Shown piece after piece: positions 10,192 through 20,052 of a stretch of DNA of 64,000 bases. The notes under the pieces are model-generated. The model was not told the DNA's origin. It worked only from the letters and a program-made list of their open reading frames with translations, and did not search any database. Both the position numbers and the translations under genes were made by a program. The DNA is taken from positions 2,170,001 through 2,234,000 of the forward strand of contig NZ_AP012544.1 of NCBI RefSeq assembly GCF_000829055.1. The letters run 5' to 3'. Source of the DNA: Lacticaseibacillus casei DSM 20011 = JCM 1134 = ATCC 393. GTDB taxonomy: Bacteria > Bacillota > Bacilli > Lactobacillales > Lactobacillaceae. Every line of letters starts with the position of its first letter. Position 1 is the stretch's first letter.

Positions 10192-10220
10192 TTGAGTTTT
10201 TTAATTTTAAACGTTAAAAT
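10192..10220 (+). promoter_or_regulatory. Promoter of the foldase gene
   Basis: TTGAGT (10192-10197) and TAAAAT (10215-10220) are separated by 17 bases. With the opposing promoter it sits in a very A/T-rich 286-base divergent intergenic region (9979-10264). Confidence 0.65.
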
Positions 10221-10264
10221 GTAACCACGTTATGCCGTCAGCTTGTCATAGGGGGATCAATGAA

Positions 10265-11167
10265 ATGAAAAATAAACTGCGCGTTCAAGGCTTGTTAGCC
10301 ACGATGGCCGCATCACTCGTGCTACTAACCGGATGCCAAACCAAACAGGCGGATGATCCGACTGTTGCAACTTATTCAGGTGGCCAGGTTACCCAAGCGA
10401 GTTTATACAAAGAACTCAAACAATCACCCACAACCAAAACAGTTTTGGCTAATTTATTGATTTACCGCGCACTAGACCATGCATATGGCAAATCCGTCAG
10501 TGCCAAAGCCGTCAACACCACTTACGACAGCTATAAAAACCAATACGGTGAAAACTTCACCAGCTTCTTAACGCAAAACGGCTTCAGCAAAGCCACCTTT
10601 CGGCAAAGCATTCGTACCAACCTGTTAAGCGAAGTCGCACTTAAAAAGCTTAAGAAAGTCACCAACAGCCAACTTAAAGAAGCGTGGAAAACCTATCAAC
10701 CCAAAGTCACCGTTCAACATATTTTGACCAGCGATGAAGCGACGGCCAAGCAAGTCATCAGCGATTTAGCAGCTGGTAAAGATTTCACAACATTAGCCAA
10801 AACATATTCAATTGATACCGCAACCAAAGACAACGGCGGGAAAGCCAGCTTTGAAGCCAGCAGCAAAAGTTTTGATTCGACCTTTAAAGATGCAGCATAC
10901 AAGTTAAAAAATGGCGATTATACCCAGTCACCGGTCAAAGTAACCAACGGCTATGAGGTTATCAAGATGGTCAACCATCCGGCTAAAGGCTCTTTTGAAA
11001 GTAATAAAAAAGCGCTGACAGCTAGTGTTTACGCAAAATGGTCGCGCAATTCCAGCGTCATGCAACGGGTGATTAGTCAGGTGTTGAAAGACCAGCACGT
11101 GACGATCAAAGATAAAGATCTGTCAGACGCGCTGGATAGTTACAAGCAAAATGTCGCGAAGGATTAG
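10265..11167 (+). CDS. prsA: PrsA/PrtM-type foldase lipoprotein (parvulin peptidyl-prolyl isomerase)
   Basis: The start is the ATG at 10265 with AGGGGG upstream. The 300-residue product has a lipoprotein signal ending in the lipobox LLTGC (Cys24), a SurA-like N-terminal segment (VATYSGGQVTQASLYKELKQ) and a central parvulin rotamase domain (VQHILTSDEATAKQVISDL to GYEVIKMVNHPA). PrsA/PrtM proteins fold and activate secreted proteins outside the membrane; PrtM is specifically needed to mature PrtP proteinases. The divergent arrangement with the lactocepin gene mirrors the known prtP-prtM pair, so the partner is probably that proteinase. Whether it is the dedicated PrtM or the housekeeping PrsA cannot be settled from one window. 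Confidence 0.9.
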   Translation: MKNKLRVQGLLATMAASLVLLTGCQTKQADDPTVATYSGGQVTQASLYKELKQSPTTKTVLANLLIYRALDHAYGKSVSAKAVNTTYDSYKNQYGENFTSFLTQNGFSKATFRQSIRTNLLSEVALKKLKKVTNSQLKEAWKTYQPKVTVQHILTSDEATAKQVISDLAAGKDFTTLAKTYSIDTATKDNGGKASFEASSKSFDSTFKDAAYKLKNGDYTQSPVKVTNGYEVIKMVNHPAKGSFESNKKALTASVYAKWSRNSSVMQRVISQVLKDQHVTIKDKDLSDALDSYKQNVAKD

Positions 11168-11174
11168 TTTCATA

Positions 11175-11206
11175 TGGATCCTGTCACCGCAGGGTTCTTT
11201 TGCGTT
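11175..11206 (+). terminator. Weak terminator after prsA
   Basis: GATCCTG pairs with CAGGGTT across a short loop, with G-T pairs, and a T-rich tract follows. It is a weak hairpin. Confidence 0.35.
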
Positions 11207-11269
11207 AAAACTTATGGTATCGATTCCATAAAACCAGTCGATTCACCATCGCCAAATTACAACCATCAA

Positions 11270-11325
11270 AAAAGCACCCCGCTCAACCACAGCCTTAACG
11301 ACTGTACTGAGCGAGGTGCCTTTTC
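11270..11325 (-). terminator. Terminator of the rplJ-rplL operon
   Basis: Read on the minus strand, GGCACCTCGCTCAGT pairs with a GAGCGGGGTGC arm and is followed by six T residues. Confidence 0.8.
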
Positions 11326-11340
11326 GAAAATGAAGCTTAA

Positions 11341-11709
11341 TTATTTCAAAGTTATCGTTGCGCCAACTTCTTCAAGCTGTTCCTTGATCTTGTTAGCGTC
11401 GTCTTCGGACAAGCCTTCCTTGATAACCTTAGGAGCGGCGTCAACCAGACCCTTGGCATCCTTCAGACCTTGGCCTGTGATTTCACGAACAGCCTTGATA
11501 ACCTTAACCTTTTCTTGGCCGGCTTCGGTCAATTCAACGTCATAGGTATCCTTGGTAGCTGCAGCGTCGCCACCAGCAGCGGCACCGGCAGCAACAGGAG
11601 CAGCTGCCTTAACACCGAATTCATCTTCGATTGACTTAACTAAGTCATTGAGTTCCAAAATGGAAGCATCTTTAAGTTGTGCAATGATGCCATCTACATC
11701 TAAAGCCAT
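11341..11709 (-). CDS. rplL: 50S ribosomal protein L7/L12
   Basis: This 122-residue protein begins [20 protein letters not shown]. It has the N-terminal dimerisation helices, an Ala/Gly-rich hinge (about residues 38-50) and the C-terminal factor-binding domain ([20 protein letters not shown]). Four copies bind L10 as the stalk that recruits translation GTPases. It lies 41 bases after rplJ in the same transcript and has a GGAGG site. Confidence 0.98.
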   Translation of the reverse strand: MALDVDGIIAQLKDASILELNDLVKSIEDEFGVKAAAPVAAGAAAGGDAAATKDTYDVELTEAGQEKVKVIKAVREITGQGLKDAKGLVDAAPKVIKEGLSEDDANKIKEQLEEVGATITLK

Positions 11710-11750
11710 GTTTTGTTTCCTCCGTTTTTTAAATAGTTTGTAACGTCATA

Positions 11751-12257
11751 TTATGCAGCAGGTTCTTCGTCTTTGGCTTCTGCAACTGCTTTAACAACAA
11801 GTGCAAAGTCGCGGACAGGTGCCTGCAAGACAGAAGCAAGTTGCGACAACAGACCTTCGCGATCTGGCATCTTGGCCATTTCCATAATGGTGTCCAAAGA
11901 AGCAACTTTATTTTCGATGATGCCGCCCTTGATCTGCAATGCATCAAATTGGTCAGCGTACTTGGCCATGATACGTGCCGGAGCAACAGGATCGTCATTG
12001 GAGAAGGCAACGGCTGTAGGGCCCTTGAAAACATCGTCCAATGCTTCGTAACCGTTGGCATCAGCGGCACGACGCAGGTAGGTGTTCTTCAGAACTTCCA
12101 TCTTGACACCGGCCTCGCGCAGTTCCTTACGTAATGCGGTTACTTGCTCAACCGTTAAGCCCAGATAGTCAACAACGACAGCACTGGTAGCATTCTTGAA
12201 TTGTTCAGAAATCGTCTTAACGAGTTCAGCTTTTTTTGCGATAGCTTGTTCACTCAT
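11751..12257 (-). CDS. rplJ: 50S ribosomal protein L10
   Basis: The ATG at 12257 ([20 protein letters not shown]) follows GGAGGTG; the longer frame to 12296 runs into the leader and is rejected. The product is 168 residues, a normal length. It carries the [20 protein letters not shown] region of the L10 globular domain and a C-terminal Ala-rich helix that binds L7/L12. L10 also autoregulates the operon by binding the leader RNA immediately upstream. Confidence 0.98.
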   Translation of the reverse strand: MSEQAIAKKAELVKTISEQFKNATSAVVVDYLGLTVEQVTALRKELREAGVKMEVLKNTYLRRAADANGYEALDDVFKGPTAVAFSNDDPVAPARIMAKYADQFDALQIKGGIIENKVASLDTIMEMAKMPDREGLLSQLASVLQAPVRDFALVVKAVAEAKDEEPAA

Positions 12258-12296
12258 GTTTTTCACCTCCATTAGTTTGGTTGAAGTTTTTAGCAA

Positions 12297-12411
12297 TAAA
12301 AAAACTCCATGCCTACCAAGACATAGAGGTATCTTATGTTTCCGATACCACCTCGGCAGGATGATTAAGGCTTTTACGCCCCCTGAGTCTTAGGCAGAGT
12401 GACTAATCACA
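12297..12411 (-). ncRNA. L10 leader (autoregulatory RNA of rplJ-rplL) with attenuator
   Basis: The transcribed region ahead of rplJ has the layout of the Firmicutes L10 leader: a folded domain followed by an intrinsic terminator. The terminator stem is CTCTATG/CATGGAG (12304-12328 region), followed by seven T residues. Binding of L10 or L10-L12 to such leaders lowers expression of the operon. The call rests on position and folding pattern, not on a covariance search. Confidence 0.75.
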
Positions 12412-12417
12412 ACGAGT

Positions 12418-12446
12418 AGAATACCATGGTAACCAAGGCATGTCAA
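12418..12446 (-). promoter_or_regulatory. Promoter of rplJ-rplL
   Basis: The minus strand has a consensus TTGACA (12441-12446), a 17-base spacer and TATTCT (12418-12423), upstream of the L10 leader. Confidence 0.8.
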
Positions 12447-12512
12447 AATTATTTGGTGTGTATTTTAAATCCGACTAAATTTTCAATTCTGTTTTTTCTG
12501 CAGTCGCGCCAA

Positions 12513-12541
12513 TTGTATCCCTTTTTTGATTGCGTTATATT
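12513..12541 (+). promoter_or_regulatory. Promoter of the MFS efflux gene
   Basis: TTGTAT (12513-12518) and TATATT (12536-12541) are separated by 17 bases, 39 bases before the proposed TTG start. Confidence 0.55.
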
Positions 12542-12579
12542 AGTTGGGTAACTATTTTTCTGAAAGGAAGTTGGCGATC

Positions 12580-13812
12580 TTGCCAAGTAAACTTAAAAGT
12601 CTCGAACCATGGCAGCAAAATCTGGCTGTCTTATGGCTTGGTACCTTCATCGCCGGCATGGGCTTCAGTGAGGTCTCGCCGTTTATCTCATTATATGTCG
12701 ACCAACTCGGCAATTTTACGAAAGGCCAACTCAGTATTTATTCCGGGATTACCTTTGGGGTTACCTTCATGGTCGTTGCCATTGTCAGTCCGCTTTGGGG
12801 CCGATTGGCTGATCGCCGCGGCCGTAAGCTCATGTTATTGCGTTCCAGTTTTGGCATGGCAATTATCATTGGCGCCTGCGGATTCGTGCACAATGTCTAC
12901 GCGTTAATCGCGCTGCGTTTTCTGCAAGGACTGGCGGCAGGCTATATTCCTAATGCCAGCGCGTTAATTGCGACCGAAACCCCGAAAGCCAAAAGCGGAA
13001 CGGCGATTGGCATTCTCACAACCGGTTATGTTTCCGGTAATTTAATCGGTCCGATTCTCGGCGGTTTTCTCGCCCAGACATTCTCGATTCGGCTGACCTT
13101 CATCATCACCGGCGCGTTGCTGCTGATCGTGTTTGTTCTAAGTCTCACGATGGTTCACGAACACTATACGCCTGATCCGCGCCTGTTGAAAAAGGAAAAA
13201 CGGCCGGGGCTGCTTACCCAAGTCAGCAACCCTAAAGCGATTATGGTGCTCCTCATCTCAACCGCGATCATTCAGCTGGGCAACATGTCGATCTACCCGA
13301 TTATCAGTCTTTACGTCAAAGAGTTAATGCACAACGTCGGGCCAATCACAGTTGTCGCCGGCATTATCGCAGCACTGCCCGGGATCTCGAACTTAATGGC
13401 GGCCCCGCGTTTAGGTCAGTTAGGTGACCGGATCGGTTCCGGCAAAATTCTGGTCAGTGGCCTGATCTTTGCCGTCATCATGTACATCCCTCAAGGCATT
13501 GTCGGCAGCATCTGGGCACTAGGCTTTCTCCGGCTCATGATCGGCGTCTCGGATGGCGCACTTTTCCCAACCATCCAGACCCTGCTTTCCAAACTGACAC
13601 CGGTGAGCTATACCGGAACGGTTTTCAGTTGGAATCAAAGCGCTCAGGCATTTGGTTCCATGGCCGGATCACTGGCTGGTGGTTTTATCTCCAATATTTT
13701 CGACTACAACGGCGTTTTCATTTTTACCGCTTTGTGCCTAGCGCTTGATCTTGTGATGGTCTGGACGTTCATTCCGCACATCTGGTCCAGCCGCCCGCAG
13801 CAGCAGGAATAA
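12580..13812 (+). CDS. MFS multidrug efflux transporter (PmrA/MdtG-like, DHA1 group)
   Basis: The TTG at 12580 is chosen because AAAGGAAG (12563-12570) lies 9 bases upstream; the TTG at 12544 precedes that site. The 410-residue product has about twelve hydrophobic segments. It carries the MFS loop motif GRLADRRGRK after helix 2 and the antiporter-type helix-5 segment (GYVSGNLIGPILGGFLAQ) typical of drug/proton antiporters. The start reads LGTFIAGMGFSEVSPFISLY, as in PmrA/MdtG proteins. Substrates cannot be told from sequence. The gene stands alone, followed by a terminator. Confidence 0.85.
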   Translation: MPSKLKSLEPWQQNLAVLWLGTFIAGMGFSEVSPFISLYVDQLGNFTKGQLSIYSGITFGVTFMVVAIVSPLWGRLADRRGRKLMLLRSSFGMAIIIGACGFVHNVYALIALRFLQGLAAGYIPNASALIATETPKAKSGTAIGILTTGYVSGNLIGPILGGFLAQTFSIRLTFIITGALLLIVFVLSLTMVHEHYTPDPRLLKKEKRPGLLTQVSNPKAIMVLLISTAIIQLGNMSIYPIISLYVKELMHNVGPITVVAGIIAALPGISNLMAAPRLGQLGDRIGSGKILVSGLIFAVIMYIPQGIVGSIWALGFLRLMIGVSDGALFPTIQTLLSKLTPVSYTGTVFSWNQSAQAFGSMAGSLAGGFISNIFDYNGVFIFTALCLALDLVMVWTFIPHIWSSRPQQQE

Positions 13813-13854
13813 TCGTCTGCTGTGATAAGTGGTAACAGAATATTTGTATTCAAA

Positions 13855-13895
13855 AAGGTTCCGCAGACGTTAAATTTGTCTGCGGAATCTTTTTG
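13855..13895. terminator. Bidirectional terminator between convergent genes
   Basis: TTCCGCAGAC (13859-13868) pairs perfectly with GTCTGCGGAA (13878-13887), flanked by A-rich and T-rich tracts so it can act in both directions. Confidence 0.8.
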
Positions 13896-13951
13896 ATGTC
13901 TGCGTACTTCGAATAACTCTGGAATTTGCTCCGGCCTCCGTCTATCTGGTC

Positions 13952-14482
13952 TCAGCCGTTATCCTCAGTATCCTTTTTGTGCTCCCAAGTGCCATGCAAA
14001 TGCAGGTACCCATAACCAAACCGGCAAATGCCGTACGCGATTGGCAACATCACGCCGATCCAGAAATGATTTGTCAGGTAATATTGCGGTAGCGGGTTCA
14101 TGTCCATCGCGGCTTCATAAGCCATTTCAATCGCAAAAATCGCCACCGCCAGCATCAGCGCAGACAAAACGCCGCGGGCAACTGCCAGCCAAACGTACTG
14201 GTGATAGGCTTCAGGCGTATCAACTTCAATCACCTGCAGTCGGTAGTAATGTAAGCTAACCGTGTTCATCAAGCCAATGATCATCGTCACCAGCAACAGA
14301 ATCCATGTGCTTGCAGTGATCATTTTCAAACTATTGGCATCAATAAAAATGGCCGTCGCACTGGCAATCAGCAGCATTAACTCTGCCGTCAGCATGTTGC
14401 GGCCCATGATCGCGTCATAAGTTCGTTGCTTGAAGCGATCCTTAAGTGAAATGCCGTAATACCATTCTGTGATTTTCTTCAT
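13952..14482 (-). CDS. Small membrane protein of unknown function
   Basis: The start is set at the ATG at 14482 (MKKITEWYYGISLKDRFKQR), with GGAAGG about 9 bases upstream; the frame to 14551 has no site. The 176-residue product has a basic N-terminus and four likely membrane segments (including ITASTWILLLVTMIIGLMNT and GVLSALMLAVAIFAIEMAY) and a charged, His-rich tail. I do not recognise the family. It is convergent with the MFS gene and divergent from niaP. Confidence 0.75.
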   Translation of the reverse strand: MKKITEWYYGISLKDRFKQRTYDAIMGRNMLTAELMLLIASATAIFIDANSLKMITASTWILLLVTMIIGLMNTVSLHYYRLQVIEVDTPEAYHQYVWLAVARGVLSALMLAVAIFAIEMAYEAAMDMNPLPQYYLTNHFWIGVMLPIAYGICRFGYGYLHLHGTWEHKKDTEDNG

Positions 14483-14689
14483 AAAACTTTGCCTTCCTCG
14501 CTTTTTTGCTATGTTGTTCCATCTTAACATGCAGCATCGTTCATTCCCCAAGGTTGATACAAGTTTTGAAAATTATTTTGCTTTCTAAACACTTGAAATC
14601 ATTGAGGTCTTATCCGCTTGTGATGCATCTCATGAAAATTCTTATTGACAGAATCCCCCTTTTTTGATGAAATTAAGCTCATACAAGCG

Positions 14690-14703
14690 GGTGTCAAGAC
14701 ACC
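14690..14703 (+). promoter_or_regulatory. Candidate niacin-repressor operator upstream of niaP
   Basis: GGTGTC and GACACC form an inverted repeat with a 2-base spacer, 35 bases before the niaP start and downstream of a TTGACA (14645-14650). NiaR represses niacin genes in Firmicutes; assigning this site to NiaR is inference from the gene it precedes. Confidence 0.4.
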
Positions 14704-14737
14704 TAATTTGTGATGGTATTCATCAAGGGGGATAAAA

Positions 14738-15961
14738 ATGACAAAAAAAGCACCGAGTCATGCGCGGTTGATCGTCGGCATTGGCATTGCCTGGCTGTTT
14801 GACGCGATGGATGTGGGCATGCTGAGTTTCGTTATCGCAGCCTTACATAAGGAATGGCAACTAAGTACTGTTGAAATGGGGTGGATCGGCAGCGTCAGTT
14901 CGATCGGCATGGCGTTTGGCGCCATTTTGTTCGGAATGATGGCCGATCGTTTTGGCCGCAAAGCTATCCTCATTCTCACACTATTGGTCTTTTCGATTGG
15001 AAGCGGCATTTCCGCTTTTGCAACGGGTTATGGTATTTTTCTTGTTTTACGCTTTATCATCGGCGCCGGGCTTGGCGGCGAGCTGCCAGTGGCTTCTACG
15101 CTGGTCTCCGAAAGTGTGCCGGTCGAGAAACGCGGCCGTAGCGTTGTATTGTTAGAAAGCTTCTGGGCGGCCGGCTGGTTACTAGCAGCCATTATCTCTT
15201 ACTTCATCATGCCAGTCTGGGGCTGGCGCGTTGCCGTTTTCGCGACCGGTTTAGCCGGCCTATACGCCTTCTACTTCCGCGAAGGCATCAACGAATCACG
15301 CGCCTTCAAAAAGGTTGCCCGCCCAAGCTTGATCAAAACGCTCACGACACTCTGGCATCCGCCTTACGTGCGCTCAACCATCATGCTGTGGATTGTCTGG
15401 TTCATGGTCGTCTTCTCCTATTACGGCATGTTCCTTTGGCTGCCAAGTGTAATGGTGCTTAAAGGCTTCAGCCTCATTAATAGCTTCGGTTATGTGCTGA
15501 TCATGACGTTAGCACAATTGCCCGGTTATTTTGTAGCCGCATGGTTAATCGAAAAATGGGGCCGTAAGCTCGTCTTAAGCCTGTTTCTCCTCGGCACTGC
15601 CGCCAGTGCACTGGCCTTCGGAATGGCAACGAGTCTGCCAATGCTATTAACTGCCGGTATGTTGCTCTCATTCTTCAACCTTGGTGCATGGGGTGCCCTC
15701 TACGCCTACTCACCGGAACAATACCCAACCATCGTCCGCAGCAGCGGCTCAGGCATGGCAGCCGGCATCGGCCGCATCGGCGGTATTGTCGGTCCCCTGC
15801 TTGTCGGCCACCTGTTAGGCGCCAACTGGTCAGTCACCAGCATCTTTGCCATTTTTACCGCATCCATCCTCATCGCTATCGTCGCCATTGTCTTTTTGGG
15901 ACAGGAAACCATGGGGGTCAAGTTAGTTGATTCGATTGAGACAGCGCCGTCAAAGTCATAA
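14738..15961 (+). CDS. niaP: Niacin transporter NiaP (MFS)
   Basis: The ATG at 14738 follows AAGGGGGAT. The 407-residue protein matches the remembered sequence of Bacillus subtilis NiaP (YceI) in long blocks: WLFDAMDVGMLSFVIAAL, LRFIIGAGLGGELPVASTLV, YYGMFLWLPSVMVLKGFSLI and FFNLGAWGALYAYSPEQYPT. It has twelve predicted membrane segments and the MFS motif DRFGRK. NiaP imports nicotinic acid/nicotinamide for NAD salvage. It is monocistronic with a terminator directly after it. Confidence 0.87.
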   Translation: MTKKAPSHARLIVGIGIAWLFDAMDVGMLSFVIAALHKEWQLSTVEMGWIGSVSSIGMAFGAILFGMMADRFGRKAILILTLLVFSIGSGISAFATGYGIFLVLRFIIGAGLGGELPVASTLVSESVPVEKRGRSVVLLESFWAAGWLLAAIISYFIMPVWGWRVAVFATGLAGLYAFYFREGINESRAFKKVARPSLIKTLTTLWHPPYVRSTIMLWIVWFMVVFSYYGMFLWLPSVMVLKGFSLINSFGYVLIMTLAQLPGYFVAAWLIEKWGRKLVLSLFLLGTAASALAFGMATSLPMLLTAGMLLSFFNLGAWGALYAYSPEQYPTIVRSSGSGMAAGIGRIGGIVGPLLVGHLLGANWSVTSIFAIFTASILIAIVAIVFLGQETMGVKLVDSIETAPSKS

Positions 15962-15996
15962 TAAACGCCTTTACGCATACCGGCATCTAGAATAAT

Positions 15997-16034
15997 TAAA
16001 AAAAGAGGACAACCATTTCGGCTGCCCTCTTTTT
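15997..16034 (+). terminator. Terminator after niaP
   Basis: An AAAAAGAGG...CCTCTTTTT hairpin with G/C-rich middle (GGACAACC/GGCTGCCC) ends in a T tract. Confidence 0.8.
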
Positions 16035-16043
16035 AATGCCAAG

Positions 16044-16093
16044 CAAAAAGAGTGGTGCAAGAAACGTGTAAACGTTCCTCACACCACTCTCTA
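16044..16093 (-). terminator. Terminator of the serine-rich adhesin gene
   Basis: On the minus strand AGAGTGGTG (16082-16090) and CACCACTCT (16049-16057) form a 9-bp stem, followed by a T run, 55 bases after the adhesin stop. Confidence 0.75.
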
Positions 16094-16147
16094 TTTGTGT
16101 CAAAGCTTAGTCGCGTAACAGTGTTTAACGACCATCGTTACTCAGCT

Positions 16148-18121
16148 TTACTTTGATGCTTTGTCATCCTTGCGACGTCTGGTTCCTGCAAGGCCGAACA
16201 ATCCCATCAGACTGACCATAAGCAGACCGAGAACAGGAGCATCTTGATCGCTTGCCTCACCGGTTTGCGGCAATGTGTGTTTGCCACTATTACCGTTTTC
16301 CGATGATGAACCTGTCTGACCCGTTGTACCACCGGTTGTTGGCAACGTGTTGCTGCTACCATTTCCGGTTTGCGATGATGAACCTCCACCATTAGCGGAG
16401 TTGCCACCATTGCCACCGTTGCCTGGCTGCGCGCCACTGCCGTTGCCACCGTTACCACCAGCTGCACTTGATGATGAGCTGCTGGACGATGAGCCGTTGC
16501 CACCGGTATCAGGTAAGACGTGGTGACTTGCGGCTGAGCTTGCTGCGGCGCTTGCGGCACTGCTTGCAGTACTTTCAGCACTGGAGGCTACCGAGTTATC
16601 TGAGCTTGCAGCACTTGCGGCACTGGAAGCTGTTGAGTCATCGGAAGCAGCAGCACTTGCAGCACTGCTTGCAGTACTTTCAGCGCTAGATGCAGTGCTT
16701 GCTGCGGAACTTGCGGCACTGGAATAGCTGCTTGCGGCACTGCTGTCACCAGAGTTAGCGGCACTGGATGCAGCACTCGCGGCGCTGTTTGCGGTACTTG
16801 CTGCACTGCTTGCAACTGAATCAGCGCTTGAAGCAATGCTTGCCTGATTGCTTGCATCACTTGCAGCTGACGAAGCAGTCGATGATTCGCTATTGGCGTG
16901 ACTAGCCGCGCTGTTTGCGGTACTTGCGGCGCTGGAAGCCGTGCTTGCATCAGACTTGATCCCACTATCACTTGGGTAGTTAGAAGCAGCTGACGATGCG
17001 GCACTTGCTTGACTCGAAGCGCTGCTTGCATGGCTTGTTGCTTCACTAGCACTGGAACTAGCGTTGCTTGCATATGAGCTGGCTTCACTGGCGCTAGAGT
17101 TGGCGTTGCTTGCATAGCTCGAAGTTGCTGTCGATGAGCTATCAGCACCACTTGCACTGGAACTGGCACCACTAGCACTGGAACTGGCAGCAGACTTATC
17201 GGCAGCAGACTTTTCAGCTGCACTAGCCGCGCTGCTTGCAGTACTTGCAGCACTGGATGCTACCGAATTGTCAGTGCTTGCAGCGCTTGCGGCACTGGAA
17301 GCTACCGAATCATCAGAAGCTGCAGCACTTGCGGCATTGCTTGCTTGACTCTCGGCACTCTTGGCACTGCTCGAGGCAGCACTTGCGGCGCTAGAGAAGG
17401 CACTGGCAGCACTGCTGTTACCATCCTTCGCTGCACTGGATGCGGCACTGGATGCACTATCAGCATCTTTGGCTGCGCTACTTGCTTTAGCATCCGCACT
17501 CGAAGCGATGCTTGCTTGGTCACTGGCAGCTTTGTCATAACCAGCCGCAGCTTTAGCAGCAGATGATGCTAATGAATCATCGGAAGCTGCTTTGCCCGCG
17601 GCAGCACTGACAACGGACTCAGCACTCTTGGCAGTGTCTGCAGCAGCACGGGCAGCAGCAGAGTAACTAGCGGCAGCCTTACTGTCACCAGCCTTGGATG
17701 CGCTGCCCGCAGCACTGGCAGCACTGTTTGCAGTACTTGCAGCAGTACTTGCATCTGTATCAGCACTGGCAGCTGTCTTCGCTTGGTCACTGGCATCACT
17801 GGCAGCAGTTGATCCAGCTGTGGCAGCACTATTGGCCATGCTTGCATTACTATCTGCTTGAGCAGCAGCACTCTTGGCCGCATTCGCATACGACTGGATC
17901 CCGCTATCCTTTGGATACTCAGAAGCAGCTGAGGCAGCTGTACTTGCATGTTTGTCGGCTGTGCTTGACTGACCCGTGGCATCACTGGCACTGGACTTTG
18001 CATTGTCTGCATAGGAACCAGCTTCACTGGCGCTTGAACTTGCAGCACTCGCATATTCATGCGTTGTGGGTTGAAGCACTATCAGCTTGACTAGCGCTGG
18101 AACTGGCACCACTGGCGTCAC
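16148..18121 (-). pseudogene. SRRP piece 4: Ser/Ala repeats and LPQTG anchor
   Basis: The frame carries about 500 residues of SxxA/SAAS repeats, then a Gly/Asn-rich wall region and the sorting signal LPQTG, a hydrophobic helix and basic tail. It has no start of its own with a plausible ribosome site. Confidence 0.7.
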
Positions 18122-20052
18122 TGTTTAATGCATCCTTGATCTTATTCAAATCATCGAGTGCCTGCTTGCTTGCAGCTGATGCAGCTGCCGCACTCTTGAC
18201 GGCTTCGCTTTGAGCGGCTGCAGCTGCAACGGCTGCACTACTTGCAACGATTGCATCACTTGCGGCTACTTTTGCGGCTGTCTGGGCGTCAGACAATGCC
18301 CCATTCATTTGCGCAGCAGCAGCACTTGCGGCAGATGACGCTGTTGCAAGACCTGCCGAGTCATTGACTGCAGAAGCAGCACTGGCTTCGGCTGCGTATG
18401 AGTCATATGCAGCGGCGGCAGAACTTGCTAAGGCATCGTCACTGGCTACAGCAGCAGCCGCGGATGATGCTTCACTGGCGGCGTTTGCTGCAGATTTAGC
18501 TGCTGCAGCAGCGGCGGTCGAGTTCTTGCTTGCCACAGCTTCGGCGTCAGATGCTAAGCTTGCCTGCTTCTGGGCATCGCTTGCTAGTGACTGAATCGTC
18601 GCATTAGAAGCCTGACTCTTGGCAATCGTCTCCGCTTCACTTGCATAACTTGCTGCAGCACTTGCAAAACTGTTTGTTGCTGCTTCTTGCGAACTAGTTC
18701 CGTCAGCGGCAGTGCTCGTTGTCTTTGAACTATCAGCAGCACTAGAAGCCTGTTTTGGTGTTTCGGCATCATTAACAACCACCGTTGCGGTTTTAACGAT
18801 GAAGGCATCGCTTGAAACCACTTTAAAGGATGTATTTGCTGTCAATGTGACACCGGCAGGCAGCTTATAACTCCAGTTCCCATTGTCATCAGCTTGTACT
18901 AAATACTTGGTCGAATCATATGGGTCTGCCATCAGAGTGCCAGCAGGAAGTCCCTTTAACCCGGTAATCGTTACATAACCATCCGCACCGGTTTTACCTG
19001 TGAGGGTTGTCGTTTCGTTGGTAACTGGATCAACGGTTACAAAATTGTCTGCGGCTGTTACGAATTCAAGGCTAGTATCAGTTGCAAAATCATCAGCAAG
19101 GTCCTCGCCTGAAGTTTCAGCGTCCGGAGTTAATCCTTGAACCGTCGCTTTCGTTGATGTAGAACCCTTACCACTTAATGCATATGAAACAGATTTATAT
19201 GGGCCAAAAGGATTCTTACCATTGTCAGGGATAATCTTGACATATTGGCCAGTTAACGCACCACTGCCAGTAACATCGAAGATACTAGAAGCACTATTCG
19301 TATTACCTTCAATGCTGAAAAGAATTGACTTCGGCATATAAATATTGATCTTTGAGTTATTGCCGATGTTGAGTACATAGGCAATACCTGTGCCACCATT
19401 AATAGTCAGCTTAGCAGTTGCATCCTGGGCAAAACTCAATTGGCTACTACCCGTCGTCTTGATGACATTAATCGAAGCTGCATCTGTCCCTGTCACATTA
19501 ATGGCAAGGGTGCTGCCGCTCGCAACATAAAAGCCGCCACTACCAGCGATATTAATGACACCATTAGTGCCGAACGTATCTCCGGTTTGGTTAATGGTCA
19601 TTGATGAACCTTCATTGAGGTTGACAGTACCATTACCGACAATCTTAATCGGCGTGTTACCAGTCGCACCATCGATATTAACAACTGCATCTTTGTCGAC
19701 TGTTAAATTGGCACCAGTGTCGATATAAATCGGTGAGAAGTTAGTTTCTTGAAGCTTATTCTTATTAAGAGTAACCTTCGATCCTTCTTTAAACTCCACT
19801 GAACCACTTGTATAGATCAGTGCATTAAAACCGTCTTCGTTGGCGCCAACCGCACTGGTTCTCTGTAGGTCAACGGTCGCACCTTTATCGACAATAAACG
19901 AGCCACCGTTGTGAACTTGAACAGCCGTGCCACTATAAGTAGTACCCGTATAAGTAGCACCGCTTTTGACTTCCATGTAGCTAACTTCAAAGTTTTGCTG
20001 GCCACCATCACCGGGCTGAGTTGATTGGTTCGATTGATCGAACGGTGAAATA
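18057..20052 (-). pseudogene. SRRP piece 3: rest of the beta-solenoid and start of the second Ser/Ala region
   Basis: Immediately after the element the frame resumes ISPFDQSNQSTQPGDGG, repeating ISPF from piece 2. It continues as short Gly/Asn/Thr-rich beta repeats (GATYTGTTYSGTAVQVHNGG), a MucBP-like linker (TGKTGADGYVTITGLKGLPA) and then Ala/Ser repeats. It stops at 18057 after an extra base. Confidence 0.7.

Noticed and set aside
16500-18100. Dense short repeats that could look like a CRISPR array or satellite
   Set aside because: They are the codons of Ser/Ala repeats in one coding frame, with variable unit length and no spacers.
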